Assembly (NCBI RefSeq): GCF_000013005.1
Contig: NC_007722.1
Location: 2,175,501-2,239,500, forward strand
Length of the DNA stretch: 64,000 bases
Origin: Erythrobacter litoralis HTCC2594
GTDB taxonomy: Bacteria > Pseudomonadota > Alphaproteobacteria > Sphingomonadales > Sphingomonadaceae
Direction of reading: 5' to 3'
Shown: positions 33,372 to 41,648 of the stretch, piece by piece
How the letters are laid out: each line of letters begins with the position of its first letter
Numbering within the stretch: position 1 is the stretch's first letter
The notes under the pieces: model-generated
The model's database searches: none
The model's input: the letters and a program-made list of their open reading frames with translations, nothing else
What the model was told of the DNA's origin: nothing
Made by a program: the position numbers and the translations under genes

Positions 33372-33929
33372 CTATTCGGCGGCGACGGCGGCTCCGCCCT
33401 CATCCTCATCGACCCAGGCCGTACGCGCATTGGGGAGCTGGCCTTCCTGCCAGTCGCGCTTGTCGGCGGGTAGATCCTTGCGGGCAACCATGTTGAGGTC
33501 CGCCGGGCCGAGCAGGCGACCATCGTGGCTGAGGATCGCGACCGGGCCGACCGGCAGCCGATCGCGCTCGTCGACGAGCACAGGATCGGTGGTGACGAAA
33601 TCCTCGCCATATTTCTGGCCCCACTGGCGCAGCGCCAGCATGGCGGGCAGAAGGTCGAAGCCCTTTTCGGTCAGGCGATATTCGATCCGGCGGCGATCGT
33701 CCGGGTGCGGCTCACGATCGAGGATACCATGCTCGACCAGCCGGCTGAGGCGGTTCGAGAGGATGTTGCGGGCAATGCCGAGCTCGTTGAGAAATTCCTC
33801 GAAGTGATGCAGGCCGTTGAAGCTCGCGCGCAGGATCATGAAGCTCCAGCGCTCGCCCATCACTTCCAGCGCCTCCGGCAGGCCGCATTCCTGCAGCTCG
33901 CGTAGAGGTTCTCTGACTTCGCCACCCAT
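33372..33929 (-). CDS. HxlR-family transcriptional regulator
   Basis: The 185-residue protein has the HxlR winged helix: ALEVMGERWSFMILRASFNG, then FNELGIARNILSNRLSRLVE-like sequence and HPDDRRRIEYRLTEKG (about residues 20-95). The C-terminal extension of about 75 residues (VGPVAILSHDGRLLGPADLN) is longer than in the basic family. Members respond to aldehydes or redox changes. It is followed by the small gene at 33049, with coupled starts. The target is unknown. Confidence 0.88.
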   Translation of the reverse strand: MGGEVREPLRELQECGLPEALEVMGERWSFMILRASFNGLHHFEEFLNELGIARNILSNRLSRLVEHGILDREPHPDDRRRIEYRLTEKGFDLLPAMLALRQWGQKYGEDFVTTDPVLVDERDRLPVGPVAILSHDGRLLGPADLNMVARKDLPADKRDWQEGQLPNARTAWVDEDEGGAAVAAE

Positions 33930-34133
33930 ACATTCAGTCCTTTCCCGGCAACCGTTCTAACGGGAATTCGCGCGGTCACCAATTTAATATCAGTTTTCAG
34001 TTGCAACCTAAAACCTAGTGGATTAGGTAGTGATTCGCAACTGATTGCTGAGCAGCCAGTTTCACCCCCGCTGGGGACCTCGACAACGAGGCCCCAAAGA
34101 ACCGCAACGCACGATACAAGAAGGACCCTCTCC

Positions 34134-34481
34134 ATGACTTCTTTCGCACACACCGCCCGCAACGCCACCGTCGGTGGCCTGGCCCTCGTCTACACCGCGC
34201 TGACCTTCGGCGTGGCGACCGCCCCCACCCCCGCCCTCGCTTCGGATGGCGTCTACTATCGTGCCGAGCTCGCGCAGCCGGTCGAGAGCAAGACCGAAAT
34301 CGTCCGCGGCACCGCCTGGACGTGCAAGGGCACCGTCTGCGTCGCGCGCAAGTCGAACTCGCGCCCGGTCGTCGTCTGCCAGCGCGTCGCCAAGGAATTG
34401 GGCGATGTGAAGACCTTCACGGTCGAAGGCGAAACCATCGCTGAAGACAAGCTGGCCAAGTGCCAGGGCAAGGCTGCCTGA
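34134..34481 (+). CDS. secreted CC_3452-family protein
   Basis: The 115-residue product has a long signal peptide (cleavage near ALAS, residue 37) and the segment GVYYRAELAQPVESKTEIVR, a Cys pair (WTCKGTVCVA) and VVCQRVAKELGDV, matching the sphingomonad/caulobacter CC_3452 type. It is probably a small periplasmic protein with two disulphides (four Cys). Function is unknown. A strong terminator follows at 34548. Confidence 0.8.
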   Translation: MTSFAHTARNATVGGLALVYTALTFGVATAPTPALASDGVYYRAELAQPVESKTEIVRGTAWTCKGTVCVARKSNSRPVVVCQRVAKELGDVKTFTVEGETIAEDKLAKCQGKAA

Positions 34482-34547
34482 GCGGCCTCCTCGCAGGATA
34501 CTCCCCCGCCTGTACCTACTCCGTCCGGGCGGAACTTCCCCAAGGCT

Positions 34548-34579
34548 CCCGACCACCCCCGGTCGGGGGCCTTTTTTTT
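34548..34579 (+). terminator. rho-independent terminator after CC_3452-like gene
   Basis: CCCGACC (34548-34554), a short loop, GGTCGGG (34561-34567), then GGCC and eight T (34572-34579). Confidence 0.85.
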
Positions 34580-34590
34580 CCAAGGATCGC

Positions 34591-35208
34591 TTAGAGCAGC
34601 CCGCGCGCCGCGAGATCCGTCTGCAGGGTCGCAGCATCGGTGAACAGATGCGTGTGCCAGCCGAGCGCGGCGGCGCTTTCGACATTGGCCGGATTGTCGT
34701 CGATGAAGAGCATGGCCTCCGCCGGGTGTCCGAAGCGCTTTTCCGCCAGCCGGAAGATGCGCGGATCGGGCTTGGCCACCCGCTCGACGCCCGAGACGAC
34801 GATATCGCGCATGTTCTCCAGCACCGGCTCGGTCGGCAGGAACTGGTCCCAGAACTCGGCCCCGAAATTCGTGATGCCGTAGAGCGGGATATTCTGCGCG
34901 GCGAGCCGCTCGATCAGGTCGGCAGTGCCTTCGACCCGGCCCGGCACGGTCTCGACGAAGCGTGTCGCATAGGCGTGGAGGTGGTCGGCATACTGGGGGA
35001 AGAGCGCCTGCCGTTCGGGCACCATATCGCTGAGCGGACGGCCTGCATCATGCTGGAAGTGCCAGCGCTCGGTCACGACATGATCGCAGAACCAGTCGAG
35101 CTCCGCAGGATCGTCGATCAGTTTGGCGAAGAGGTGGCGCAGGTCCCATTGGACGATCACCCGCCCGACGTCGAAGACGACGGCTTCGATTTGTCCGGCG
35201 TCATGCAT
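34591..35208 (-). CDS. HAD-superfamily hydrolase
   Basis: The 205-residue protein has HAD motif I as VVFDVGRVIVQWD (nucleophile Asp13). The second Asp is replaced by Gly, as in YihX-like phosphatases (FDLGGV). Motif II is YGITNFG, the Lys is in RVAKPDPRIF, and motif III is LFIDDNPANV. The ATG at 35208 is chosen because upstream codons overlap an intergenic hairpin. It probably dephosphorylates a small sugar phosphate or similar metabolite. Genes on either side are unrelated. Confidence 0.88.
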   Translation of the reverse strand: MHDAGQIEAVVFDVGRVIVQWDLRHLFAKLIDDPAELDWFCDHVVTERWHFQHDAGRPLSDMVPERQALFPQYADHLHAYATRFVETVPGRVEGTADLIERLAAQNIPLYGITNFGAEFWDQFLPTEPVLENMRDIVVSGVERVAKPDPRIFRLAEKRFGHPAEAMLFIDDNPANVESAAALGWHTHLFTDAATLQTDLAARGLL

Positions 35209-35249
35209 CCGTGTCACTCTGCGGCAAATGTCGGGCGCCGGAAACGGCT

Positions 35250-35320
35250 CCGGCCCGCTCCCCCTACCGGCCACTCTGACAGGATAATCCCATGGGTGGC
35301 CGGGAGGGGGAGCGGGCCGG
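35250..35320. repeat. 25-bp near-perfect inverted repeat (long hairpin)
   Basis: Arms 35250-35274 (CCGGCCCGCTCCCCC...) and 35296-35320 (ending GGGGGAGCGGGCCGG) pair with one mismatch over 25 bases around a 21-base loop. It lies upstream of the HAD gene and downstream of rpmJ's region, without a T run, so it is not a standard terminator. Confidence 0.8.
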
Positions 35321-35373
35321 CACCGCGCGAGGATCGGGGCTGAGCATCGCTCTGACCCGATCCGGTCAACGCA

Positions 35374-35499
35374 TTAACCCTGGCGTGCTTTGAAGCGACG
35401 GTTGGTCTTGTTGATCACATAGGTACGGCCACGACGGCGAATGACGCGGCAATCGCGGTGGCGGTTCTTCAGCGACTTGAGGCTGTTGCGGACTTTCAT
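35374..35499 (-). CDS. rpmJ: 50S ribosomal protein L36
   Basis: This 41-residue protein starts [20 protein letters not shown] and ends RRFKARQG, the typical short alphaproteobacterial L36 with a basic core ([16 protein letters not shown]). It has a single Cys, so it is the form without a full zinc ribbon. It stands alone between the HAD gene and galE, as is common for rpmJ in alphaproteobacteria. The start is the ATG at 35499; longer frames over it are shadows. Confidence 0.93.
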   Translation of the reverse strand: MKVRNSLKSLKNRHRDCRVIRRRGRTYVINKTNRRFKARQG

Positions 35500-35585
35500 C
35501 GATCTGATCCTGAAATGAAAAGGCACCGGAGAACAGCTCCGATGCCGGAAATCTGTGGCGCAGGTAGGGCGAGAATCGCCTGTCG

Positions 35586-36599
35586 TCAACCTTCTGTGCG
35601 CAGGTCGGTGAGCTTGCGCTCCCATTGCAGCGCATGGTCGATGATCGTGTCGAGATCGTCATATTGCGGCTGCCACGGCACGGTGGCGCGAATACGCGTA
35701 GGATCGGAAATCAGCGAGGCCGGATCGCCCGCACGGCGCGGCGACATGACGCGCTCGATCGCCTTGTTGGTCACCCGGTCGACCGCGTCGAGGACTTCGA
35801 GCACGGAGAATCCGCGCCCATAGCCGCAATTCATGGTGAGCGAGCGCTTCGGCTGCTCGATCAAGGCATCGAGCGCGTGCAGATGCGCAGCCGCCAGGTC
35901 GCTGACATGGATATAATCGCGCACGCCGGTGCCGTCGGGCGTGTCGTAATCGGTCCCGAACACCGCCACGCTGTCACGCTTGCCCAGCGCCGCTTCGACC
36001 GCGACCTTGATCAGATGTGTTGCGCCTGCCGTCGATTGCCCGGTGCGCGCCTGAGGGTCGGCGCCCGCGACGTTGAAATAGCGCAGGGTGCAATAGTTGA
36101 TCGCATGGGCAAAGGCGGTATCTGCCAGCATCTGCTCGGTCATAAGCTTGGACCAGCCATAGGGGTTGATCGGCTGCTTGGGCGTGTCCTCGGTAACAGG
36201 CGACACGTTCGGCACGCCATAGGTCGCAGCGGTCGAGCTGAAGATGAAGTGCCTCACCCCGGCCTTGACCGCAGCCTCTATCAGCGCGCGGCTCTTGACC
36301 GTATTGTTGTGATAATAGCCAAGCGGGTCCTCGACCGAGTCCGGGACGACTATGGACCCGGCAAAATGCATGACCGCGCCAATCTTCTCTTCGGCGAAGA
36401 TGTTGGCCAAAAGCTCCGCATCCTGGATATCGCCTTGGTAGAACGGCACATCTTCGGGCACGGCGAAGCGAAAGCCGGTGGTGAGGTTGTCGATCACTGC
36501 AACCTTGCGTCCCGCGTCGCGGAGCGCCAGCACGGCGTGGCTGCCGATATACCCGGCGCCGCCGGTGACGAGGACAGGAATTTCCTTGGGGTCGGTCAT
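35586..36599 (-). CDS. galE: UDP-glucose 4-epimerase
   Basis: The 337-residue protein interconverts UDP-glucose and UDP-galactose with bound NAD+. It shows the Rossmann motif [11 protein letters not shown] (about 10-20), [19 protein letters not shown], catalytic Ser-Ser-Thr (FSSTAATYG) and Tyr-x3-Lys (YGWSK), plus YFNVAGAD and [13 protein letters not shown]. The ATG at 36599 begins [11 protein letters not shown]; the longer upstream frame has no such features. It probably supplies galactose units for surface polysaccharide. Confidence 0.95.
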   Translation of the reverse strand: MTDPKEIPVLVTGGAGYIGSHAVLALRDAGRKVAVIDNLTTGFRFAVPEDVPFYQGDIQDAELLANIFAEEKIGAVMHFAGSIVVPDSVEDPLGYYHNNTVKSRALIEAAVKAGVRHFIFSSTAATYGVPNVSPVTEDTPKQPINPYGWSKLMTEQMLADTAFAHAINYCTLRYFNVAGADPQARTGQSTAGATHLIKVAVEAALGKRDSVAVFGTDYDTPDGTGVRDYIHVSDLAAAHLHALDALIEQPKRSLTMNCGYGRGFSVLEVLDAVDRVTNKAIERVMSPRRAGDPASLISDPTRIRATVPWQPQYDDLDTIIDHALQWERKLTDLRTEG

Positions 36600-36725
36600 G
36601 CCTCGGCCTGTATCAGCAATGCCGAAGAATGTGGTTAACGACAGCAAAGCTTTCGCCAGCAAATCGCGAGGCACTGGCCGACGTTGCGACGCTGCGCTAG
36701 TGTTCCACGCAATTGGAGACACCTT

Positions 36726-37340
36726 ATGCGTTTGAAATTGCTTGCAGCCTTCGCCCCGCTCAGCCTTGCCGCCTGCGTCACACCGCCTGGCGATGTCGAG
36801 GTCACCCGCTTCGTCGCAGCCGATACCGGCAGCCGCCTCGGCACCGGGACGATATTCGTGGAAACCGCGGCAGGCACCGACGGGCAAGCGCTCGAACTCG
36901 CTCCCTACAAGGCCGCCGTCGCGCGCGAGCTTGCCGCGCTCGGCTATCGCGAAGCGGCACGCAACCAGGCGAACCAGATCGCGCAGGTCAGTATCGATCG
37001 CGGTGTGCTGGATGCGGGCGACCGGCGCGGCCCAGTCAGCGTCGGGGTCGGCGGATCGACCGGCAGCTACGGCTCGGGCGTGGGGCTCGGCGTCGGCGTC
37101 AACCTCGGCGGCGGACGCAAGGAAGAAATCGCGACCCGGCTCGAAGTCAGGATCCGCGACAAGGCCAATGAGGCTGTCTTGTGGGAGGGGCGCGCATTAT
37201 TCGATGTTGCAACATCGTCGATCCTCGCAGATAGCGCCCAGAACGCGAGCGTGATGGCCGAAGCGCTGTTCCGCTCCTTCCCCGGCAATAGCGGCGAGAC
37301 CGTGCTGGTCCCTGTGCAGCGATCCAATCCCGACGAGTGA
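36726..37340 (+). CDS. DUF4136 outer-membrane lipoprotein
   Basis: The 204-residue product has a lipobox (LSLAAC, Cys at residue 17) and a DUF4136 body: [20 protein letters not shown], a Gly-rich turn ([13 protein letters not shown]) and [20 protein letters not shown]. It is likely anchored in the outer membrane facing the periplasm. The next gene starts four bases after its stop, so they share a transcript. Function is unknown. Confidence 0.85.
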   Translation: MRLKLLAAFAPLSLAACVTPPGDVEVTRFVAADTGSRLGTGTIFVETAAGTDGQALELAPYKAAVARELAALGYREAARNQANQIAQVSIDRGVLDAGDRRGPVSVGVGGSTGSYGSGVGLGVGVNLGGGRKEEIATRLEVRIRDKANEAVLWEGRALFDVATSSILADSAQNASVMAEALFRSFPGNSGETVLVPVQRSNPDE

Positions 37341-37344
37341 GTGC

Positions 37345-38472
37345 ATGAGCGACATCGCAATCGACGCCAATTTCGACAGCGGCAATATCGAAGTCCTTGA
37401 GGTGAACGGCGCGAGTGCGAAGCTCGCCATCCGCAAGGATCGCCATTCGGACTTCGCGCAGTGGTTTCACTTCCGCGTCAGCGGCGCGGAAGGGCGCGAA
37501 TTGACGCTGAAGATCACCGGTCTCAACGACAGCGCCTATCCTGCCGGTTGGCCCGGATACGATGCCTGCGTTTCCGAAGACCGCGAATACTGGGCGCGCA
37601 CGCCCTCGAGCTTCGATAAGGGCGAAGACAACGGCACGCTGACCTTTCGTTATACGCCCGCCAGCGACATGGCATGGTTTGCCTATTTCGCGCCCTATTC
37701 GATGGAGCGGCATCACGATCTCGTCGCCGAAGCCGCCGCCAGCGAAGGCGTGCGCTACGAACGGATCGGCGAAACGCTCGACGGGCAGCCGCTCGATTAC
37801 CTGACCTTCGGCACGGGCCAGACGGTGGTCTGGCTGATCGGACGCCAGCATCCCGGTGAGACGCAAGCCGAATGGTGGATGGAAGGCATGCTCGAGACGA
37901 TGACCGATCCGGCGGATTCGGTCAGTCGGGCCTTGCGCGAACGCTGCACGTTCCATGTCGTCCCCAATTGCAACCCGGACGGCTCGCGCCGCGGGCATCT
38001 GCGGACCAACGCGGCCGGCTCCAACCTCAACCGCGAATGGGAAAGCCCTAGCGCGGAAAAATCGCCCGAAGTCCTCGCTATTCGGAACAAGATGGATGAA
38101 ACCGGCGTCGATTTCGCGATGGACGTCCATGGCGATGAAGCGATCCCTGCGGTGTTCCTGGCCGGGTTCGAAGGCATTCCCGACCTGACCGAGGAGCATA
38201 TCGGCGGCTTCAACCGCTATCAGGCGATCCTCGACCGCCGCACGCCCGATTTTCAGACCAGGCTTGGCTATCCCAAGGCCGCGCCCGGCCAGGGCAATAT
38301 GACGATGTGCACCACGCAGGTCGCGCGCCGCTTCGACGCCACCGCGATGACCCTCGAAATGCCTTACAAAGACCACGACGACTGCGCCGAGCAGGAACAG
38401 CAGTGGTCGCCCGAACGTTGTAAGCAACTGGGCAAGGACTGCATGGGGGCATTGCTGGAGTGGCTGGACTAG
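37345..38472 (+). CDS. M14-type zinc carboxypeptidase, cytosolic Nna1/AGBL-like
   Basis: The 375-residue protein has an N-terminal beta-sandwich (about 1-125, with WFHFRVSG and [11 protein letters not shown]) followed by a carboxypeptidase domain. Zinc ligands appear in [16 protein letters not shown] (His and Glu) and AMDVHGDEA (His); the catalytic Glu is in [29 protein letters not shown] forms the substrate pocket. This is the architecture of bacterial relatives of cytosolic carboxypeptidases. It starts four bases after a lipoprotein gene and overlaps the next gene by 13 bases. It removes C-terminal residues of an unknown peptide. Confidence 0.9.
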   Translation: MSDIAIDANFDSGNIEVLEVNGASAKLAIRKDRHSDFAQWFHFRVSGAEGRELTLKITGLNDSAYPAGWPGYDACVSEDREYWARTPSSFDKGEDNGTLTFRYTPASDMAWFAYFAPYSMERHHDLVAEAAASEGVRYERIGETLDGQPLDYLTFGTGQTVVWLIGRQHPGETQAEWWMEGMLETMTDPADSVSRALRERCTFHVVPNCNPDGSRRGHLRTNAAGSNLNREWESPSAEKSPEVLAIRNKMDETGVDFAMDVHGDEAIPAVFLAGFEGIPDLTEEHIGGFNRYQAILDRRTPDFQTRLGYPKAAPGQGNMTMCTTQVARRFDATAMTLEMPYKDHDDCAEQEQQWSPERCKQLGKDCMGALLEWLD

Positions 38473-39461
38473 ACGCGATAGACGAATTCGAGTCCCCGTG
38501 GTTCTCACGGGCGCTCGCCGGTGTCCTCGCGCTGGTCGCGATTGCGACCGTCGCCTCCCTCATTCCCGGCCCGCAATGGTGGCTCAGGATCTTCGACTTC
38601 GTGCTCGAAGTGCTGCTGTATGTTTGCCTTATCGGCGGCGTGCTGGCGCTGTGGGCCGATCGCTGGCGGTGGAAACTGATCGCCGGTTTCACGCTCTTCG
38701 GCAGTATGCTTCTGGCGCTGATCTGGCCCTATGTCGTCGTGGCTCCGAACGAGATCGACCTCGGCAAGCCCGAAGGCGCGGAGTGTTTCTCGCTGCTGAC
38801 GCTCAACGTGCTGCAGGAGAACGACCAGTACGACCGCACGCTGGACCTGATCCGGGAGCGTGATCCGGACATGCTGCTGCTGACCGAGACCAACCAGGTC
38901 TGGCTCGATCGGCTGATGCCGGTGCTGGAGCGCTATCCCCAGCGCATGGCCGAGCCGCTCGACAATACCTACGGGATGATTTTCGCTACCCGTTTGCCCG
39001 TCCAGCGCGCGCAGATGCCGATGGACCGGATCGCCGACTTGCCGACGCTCTATGCGACGGTCACCATCCCCAATGCCGGCGACTTCGAGCTGATCGGCCT
39101 GCACCCGCGTCCACCCAAGCCGGGAGAAGATGTCGAGACCCGCAACCAGAACATCATCGAGGCCGGGGCCAAAACGCCGGACGGGCTGGAAGAGGCGCTC
39201 GCCATCGGTGACTTCAACGACGTGCCATGGTCGAAGACGACCGAGCAGTTCCGCGAGATGGGCAATTACGGCGATCCGCGGGCCGGGCGCGGCACCTATC
39301 CGACCTTCCCGTCATGGGCGGGCAAATTCGGCTGGCCGCTCGATCATATCTTTGTGAAAGGCGGGCTGCACGTGCGCAATTTCGCCGTGCTCGATGATGT
39401 CGGTTCGGACCACCGCCCGCTGGCGGCAGATATCTGCATGGTGCCGGAAAGCTCCAACTGA
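38460..39461 (+). CDS. membrane-anchored endonuclease/exonuclease/phosphatase-family protein
   Basis: The 333-residue protein has three hydrophobic helices (about 17-35, 42-62 and 69-92) followed by an EEP domain: LTLNVL (near 114), a metal-binding Glu in [30 protein letters not shown] and GSDHRPL at the end. The domain faces the periplasm by inference. The GTG start at 38460 lies within the end of the carboxypeptidase gene, so it is coupled. The substrate could be a nucleic acid or a phospholipid head group. Confidence 0.87.
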   Translation: MAGLDAIDEFESPWFSRALAGVLALVAIATVASLIPGPQWWLRIFDFVLEVLLYVCLIGGVLALWADRWRWKLIAGFTLFGSMLLALIWPYVVVAPNEIDLGKPEGAECFSLLTLNVLQENDQYDRTLDLIRERDPDMLLLTETNQVWLDRLMPVLERYPQRMAEPLDNTYGMIFATRLPVQRAQMPMDRIADLPTLYATVTIPNAGDFELIGLHPRPPKPGEDVETRNQNIIEAGAKTPDGLEEALAIGDFNDVPWSKTTEQFREMGNYGDPRAGRGTYPTFPSWAGKFGWPLDHIFVKGGLHVRNFAVLDDVGSDHRPLAADICMVPESSN

Positions 39462-39471
39462 TCGCTTTGGG

Positions 39472-39894
39472 CTAGTCCAGCGCCGCCGGGCCGAAGGCAT
39501 CGGGCAAAAGCCGGCTCAGCCTCAGCTTGCGGACTTCGTCATTGCCGACACAGAGGATTTCGGGATCGGTCCCGCCCAGTTGCGCCAGCTCCTTGAGCAC
39601 CTGTCGGCACCGCCCGCACGGTGTGATCGGCGCGCCATTCCCCTTGTCTGCCGGGCCCACGACCGCAACCGCTTCCAGCCCGCCGCGCATACCGTCTGCC
39701 ATCGCCTTCGAAACCGCGACCGTCTCCGCACACAGCGCCAAGCCATAGCTCGCATTTTCGATATTGGTGCCGGTGACGACCGACCCATCCGAAAATCGCA
39801 GCGCGGCGCCGACGGCATAATTGGAATAGGGCGAATAGGAGCGCGTAGCCGCTTCGCGGGCGGCATTCGCCAGTGCTTCGTCTTGGTCGGACAT
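39472..39894 (-). CDS. cdd: cytidine deaminase
   Basis: This homotetrameric-type cytidine deaminase (140 residues) hydrolyses cytidine or deoxycytidine to the uracil form in pyrimidine salvage. Zinc and catalytic residues are Cys55-Ala-Glu57 (LCAET) and Cys93/Cys96 (PCGRCRQ). The substrate site TNIENASY is present. It converges with the EEP gene. The next gene on the same strand is the GIY-YIG gene flanked by repeats. Confidence 0.95.
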   Translation of the reverse strand: MSDQDEALANAAREAATRSYSPYSNYAVGAALRFSDGSVVTGTNIENASYGLALCAETVAVSKAMADGMRGGLEAVAVVGPADKGNGAPITPCGRCRQVLKELAQLGGTDPEILCVGNDEVRKLRLSRLLPDAFGPAALD

Positions 39895-39917
39895 AATTAT
39901 ACCCTAACTCCACCAAT

Positions 39918-39958
39918 CCGTCATTGCGAGCCGCCGCAGGCGGCGTGGCAATCCATGG
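39918..39958. repeat. palindromic repeat, copy at 3' side of GIY-YIG gene
   Basis: It begins CCGTCATTGCGAG and ends CAATCCATGG. It is inverted relative to 40261-40299. The stop codon of the GIY-YIG gene directly follows it. The inner part GCCGCCGCAGGCGGC is itself palindromic. Confidence 0.8.
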
Positions 39959-40264
39959 TCAAACGGCAATGTCATGGAAAAGGTCTCGCCCCTCGGGGTT
40001 CTCCGCCTCGATCAACATAGTCTTGCGCGCGCGATTCCCCGTCTTGAGTTGTTTCTCGCGCAGGATGGCCTGCTCCATGCTGCCATGCAACTCGAAGCAG
40101 AAGAGTCTCTTGCAACCATACCGCCTTGTGAACCCTTCAATCACCCCTTCGCGATGTTGCCCTACACGCTGGGGAAGGTTGGAAGTCACGCCAATATAGA
40201 TCGTGCCGCTTTTGTGATTTGCCATGATGTAGACGGCAGGCTGGAACACTTCGCGTTGGGCCAT
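39959..40264 (-). CDS. GIY-YIG nuclease-domain protein bounded by inverted repeats
   Basis: The 101-residue single-domain protein of the UPF0213 type has VYIMAN (11-16), YIG (23-25), Arg33, a His in QHREG, and Glu64 (SMEQA) as the metal-binding Glu. Such domains cut DNA with one metal ion. The start codon lies inside the repeat at 40261-40299, and the stop is adjacent to the other copy at 39918-39958, so the gene fills the whole space between two inverted copies. This suggests the nuclease and the repeats move or spread together, much as RAYT transposases do with REP sequences. The family call is firm; mobility is inferred. Confidence 0.88.
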   Translation of the reverse strand: MAQREVFQPAVYIMANHKSGTIYIGVTSNLPQRVGQHREGVIEGFTRRYGCKRLFCFELHGSMEQAILREKQLKTGNRARKTMLIEAENPEGRDLFHDIAV

Positions 40265-40299
40265 GGATTGCCGCGTCGCTACGCTCCTCGCAATGACGG
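40261..40299. repeat. palindromic repeat, copy at 5' side of GIY-YIG gene
   Basis: On the minus strand it reads CCGTCATTGCGAGGAGCG and ends CAATCCATGG, whose ATG is the start codon of the nuclease gene. The middle (GCGTAGCGACGC) differs from the other copy, while the ends match. Confidence 0.8.
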
Positions 40300-40325
40300 G
40301 GCGAGATATGAAGTGACGAGGAACA

Positions 40326-41033
40326 TCATGGCCTCACCACCACCCATTCGAGCAGTTCGTCGCTGGCTTCGGTGCGCAGGTTCTCGTTGGCGCTCCATAG
40401 CAGCCACGGGCGCTGGGCATAGGTCGGCTCGAAGCGCGTGCCGTTGACCCATAGCTGGCGCTCGAGCTTGCCGGAGATCGCATAGGCAGCTTCGAATTGC
40501 GGCTTTACCTTGAGGATCACAGGCTTACCGGTGTGCTTCTCGACCTGGTTGATGAAGGTCATCAGCTCGCTTTCGACCGCCGCTTCGCTGACGCGTTCAT
40601 CGCAGGTCTCGGCCGTGCGACCGAGGGCGATGGCCGGCGGGAGCATGTTGTCGGTGCGCGGCACCATGGTGACGAAATTGGCCGACTGCCCATCGGCCTT
40701 GGTGCAGGGATCGAACAGGTGGACGGCCCCCACCTGCAGTCCTGCCTCGTTGGCACGCGCGAAATTGCGTGCGAAACGATCATCCTGTCCCTCGGCCCCG
40801 ATGCTGGCTTCGAGATAGGCAAAGCGCCCGCCGATAGCCCCGACGGTGCGGAAATTGACATTGCCGTGGTGCGCGCCGACCAGCACGCCCTGATCGGGAA
40901 AGGCGTCCTCCGACGGGCGCCAGTGCTGGACATCCCACCACAGCCATGCCCCGCCGACGGCAACCACCAGCAGCACCAGCGCGACGATCCGCACCAGCCA
41001 GCTGCCCCCTGTGCGCTTTCGCCCCCTCGCCAT
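40326..41033 (-). CDS. GH25 lysozyme-like membrane-anchored protein, probably inactive
   Basis: The 235-residue protein has an N-terminal anchor (WLVRIVALVLLVVAVGGAWL) and a GH25-like fold: GVLVGAHHGNVNF, GRFAYLEASIGAEGQDDRF, and NEAGLQVGAVHLFDPCTKAD. In active GH25 enzymes the first motif reads GVDVS and a DxE pair follows; here the first Asp is replaced (GVLVG) and I see no DxE in the expected place (KPVILKV). It may bind peptidoglycan rather than cut it. It starts three bases after the UPF0262 gene, so they are co-transcribed. Confidence 0.7.
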   Translation of the reverse strand: MARGRKRTGGSWLVRIVALVLLVVAVGGAWLWWDVQHWRPSEDAFPDQGVLVGAHHGNVNFRTVGAIGGRFAYLEASIGAEGQDDRFARNFARANEAGLQVGAVHLFDPCTKADGQSANFVTMVPRTDNMLPPAIALGRTAETCDERVSEAAVESELMTFINQVEKHTGKPVILKVKPQFEAAYAISGKLERQLWVNGTRFEPTYAQRPWLLWSANENLRTEASDELLEWVVVRP

Positions 41034-41036
41034 CCG

Positions 41037-41519
41037 TCAGCCCTTGATGTGCAGCACGCAGATCAGCGTGAAGAGCCGCCGCGCGGTAGGAAAATCGGTT
41101 TCGACCTTGCCTTCCAGCCGCTCGATCAGCAGCTCGGCGGCATGGTTGTGAACGCCGCGCCGGGCCATGTCGATGGTCTCGATCTCGGACGGGGTCGCCT
41201 TGCGGATGGCCTGGTAATAGCTGTCGCAGATGGCGAAATATTCGCGGATCGGGCGGCGAAAGCGGGCGAGGCCGAGAATGAGCATCTCCAGCTCCTCGTC
41301 GTCGCGGTCGCGGATATCCATCGCCAGCCGCCCGTCTTGGACCGACAGATGAAGCCGATAGGGTCCGGTGTGCCCCGCTGCATTGGAGCGGACCGGCTTG
41401 AAGGTGTTTTCCTCGATCAGATCGTAGATCGCGACCCGCCGTTCCTGCTCGATATCGGCATTGCGCCACAGGATCGTGTTCTCGTCGAGCGAGATATGCG
41501 AGATGCGGTGCTGGGCCAT
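41037..41519 (-). CDS. UPF0262 family protein
   Basis: The 160-residue protein matches the alphaproteobacterial UPF0262 family: MAQHRISHISLDE at the start, GPYRLHLSVQDGRLAMDIRD in the middle, RFRRPIREYFAICDSYYQAI and MARRGVHNHAAELL. The start at 41519 is chosen over the upstream extension. It is divergent from dnaB and upstream of the GH25-like gene. Function is unknown. Conservation next to core genes suggests a cellular housekeeping role. Confidence 0.9.
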   Translation of the reverse strand: MAQHRISHISLDENTILWRNADIEQERRVAIYDLIEENTFKPVRSNAAGHTGPYRLHLSVQDGRLAMDIRDRDDEELEMLILGLARFRRPIREYFAICDSYYQAIRKATPSEIETIDMARRGVHNHAAELLIERLEGKVETDFPTARRLFTLICVLHIKG

Positions 41520-41648
41520 CGGTCGCGCCTGCTTTCGCAGATTTGCAGCGGGCCAAGCAAGCCGCTTGCGCACTCTTCCCCACTATCCACATGACGATGA
41601 TGCAAAGCGGCACTTGCGCATGTCTGCCAGCATCCGCAAACAGGTGCG

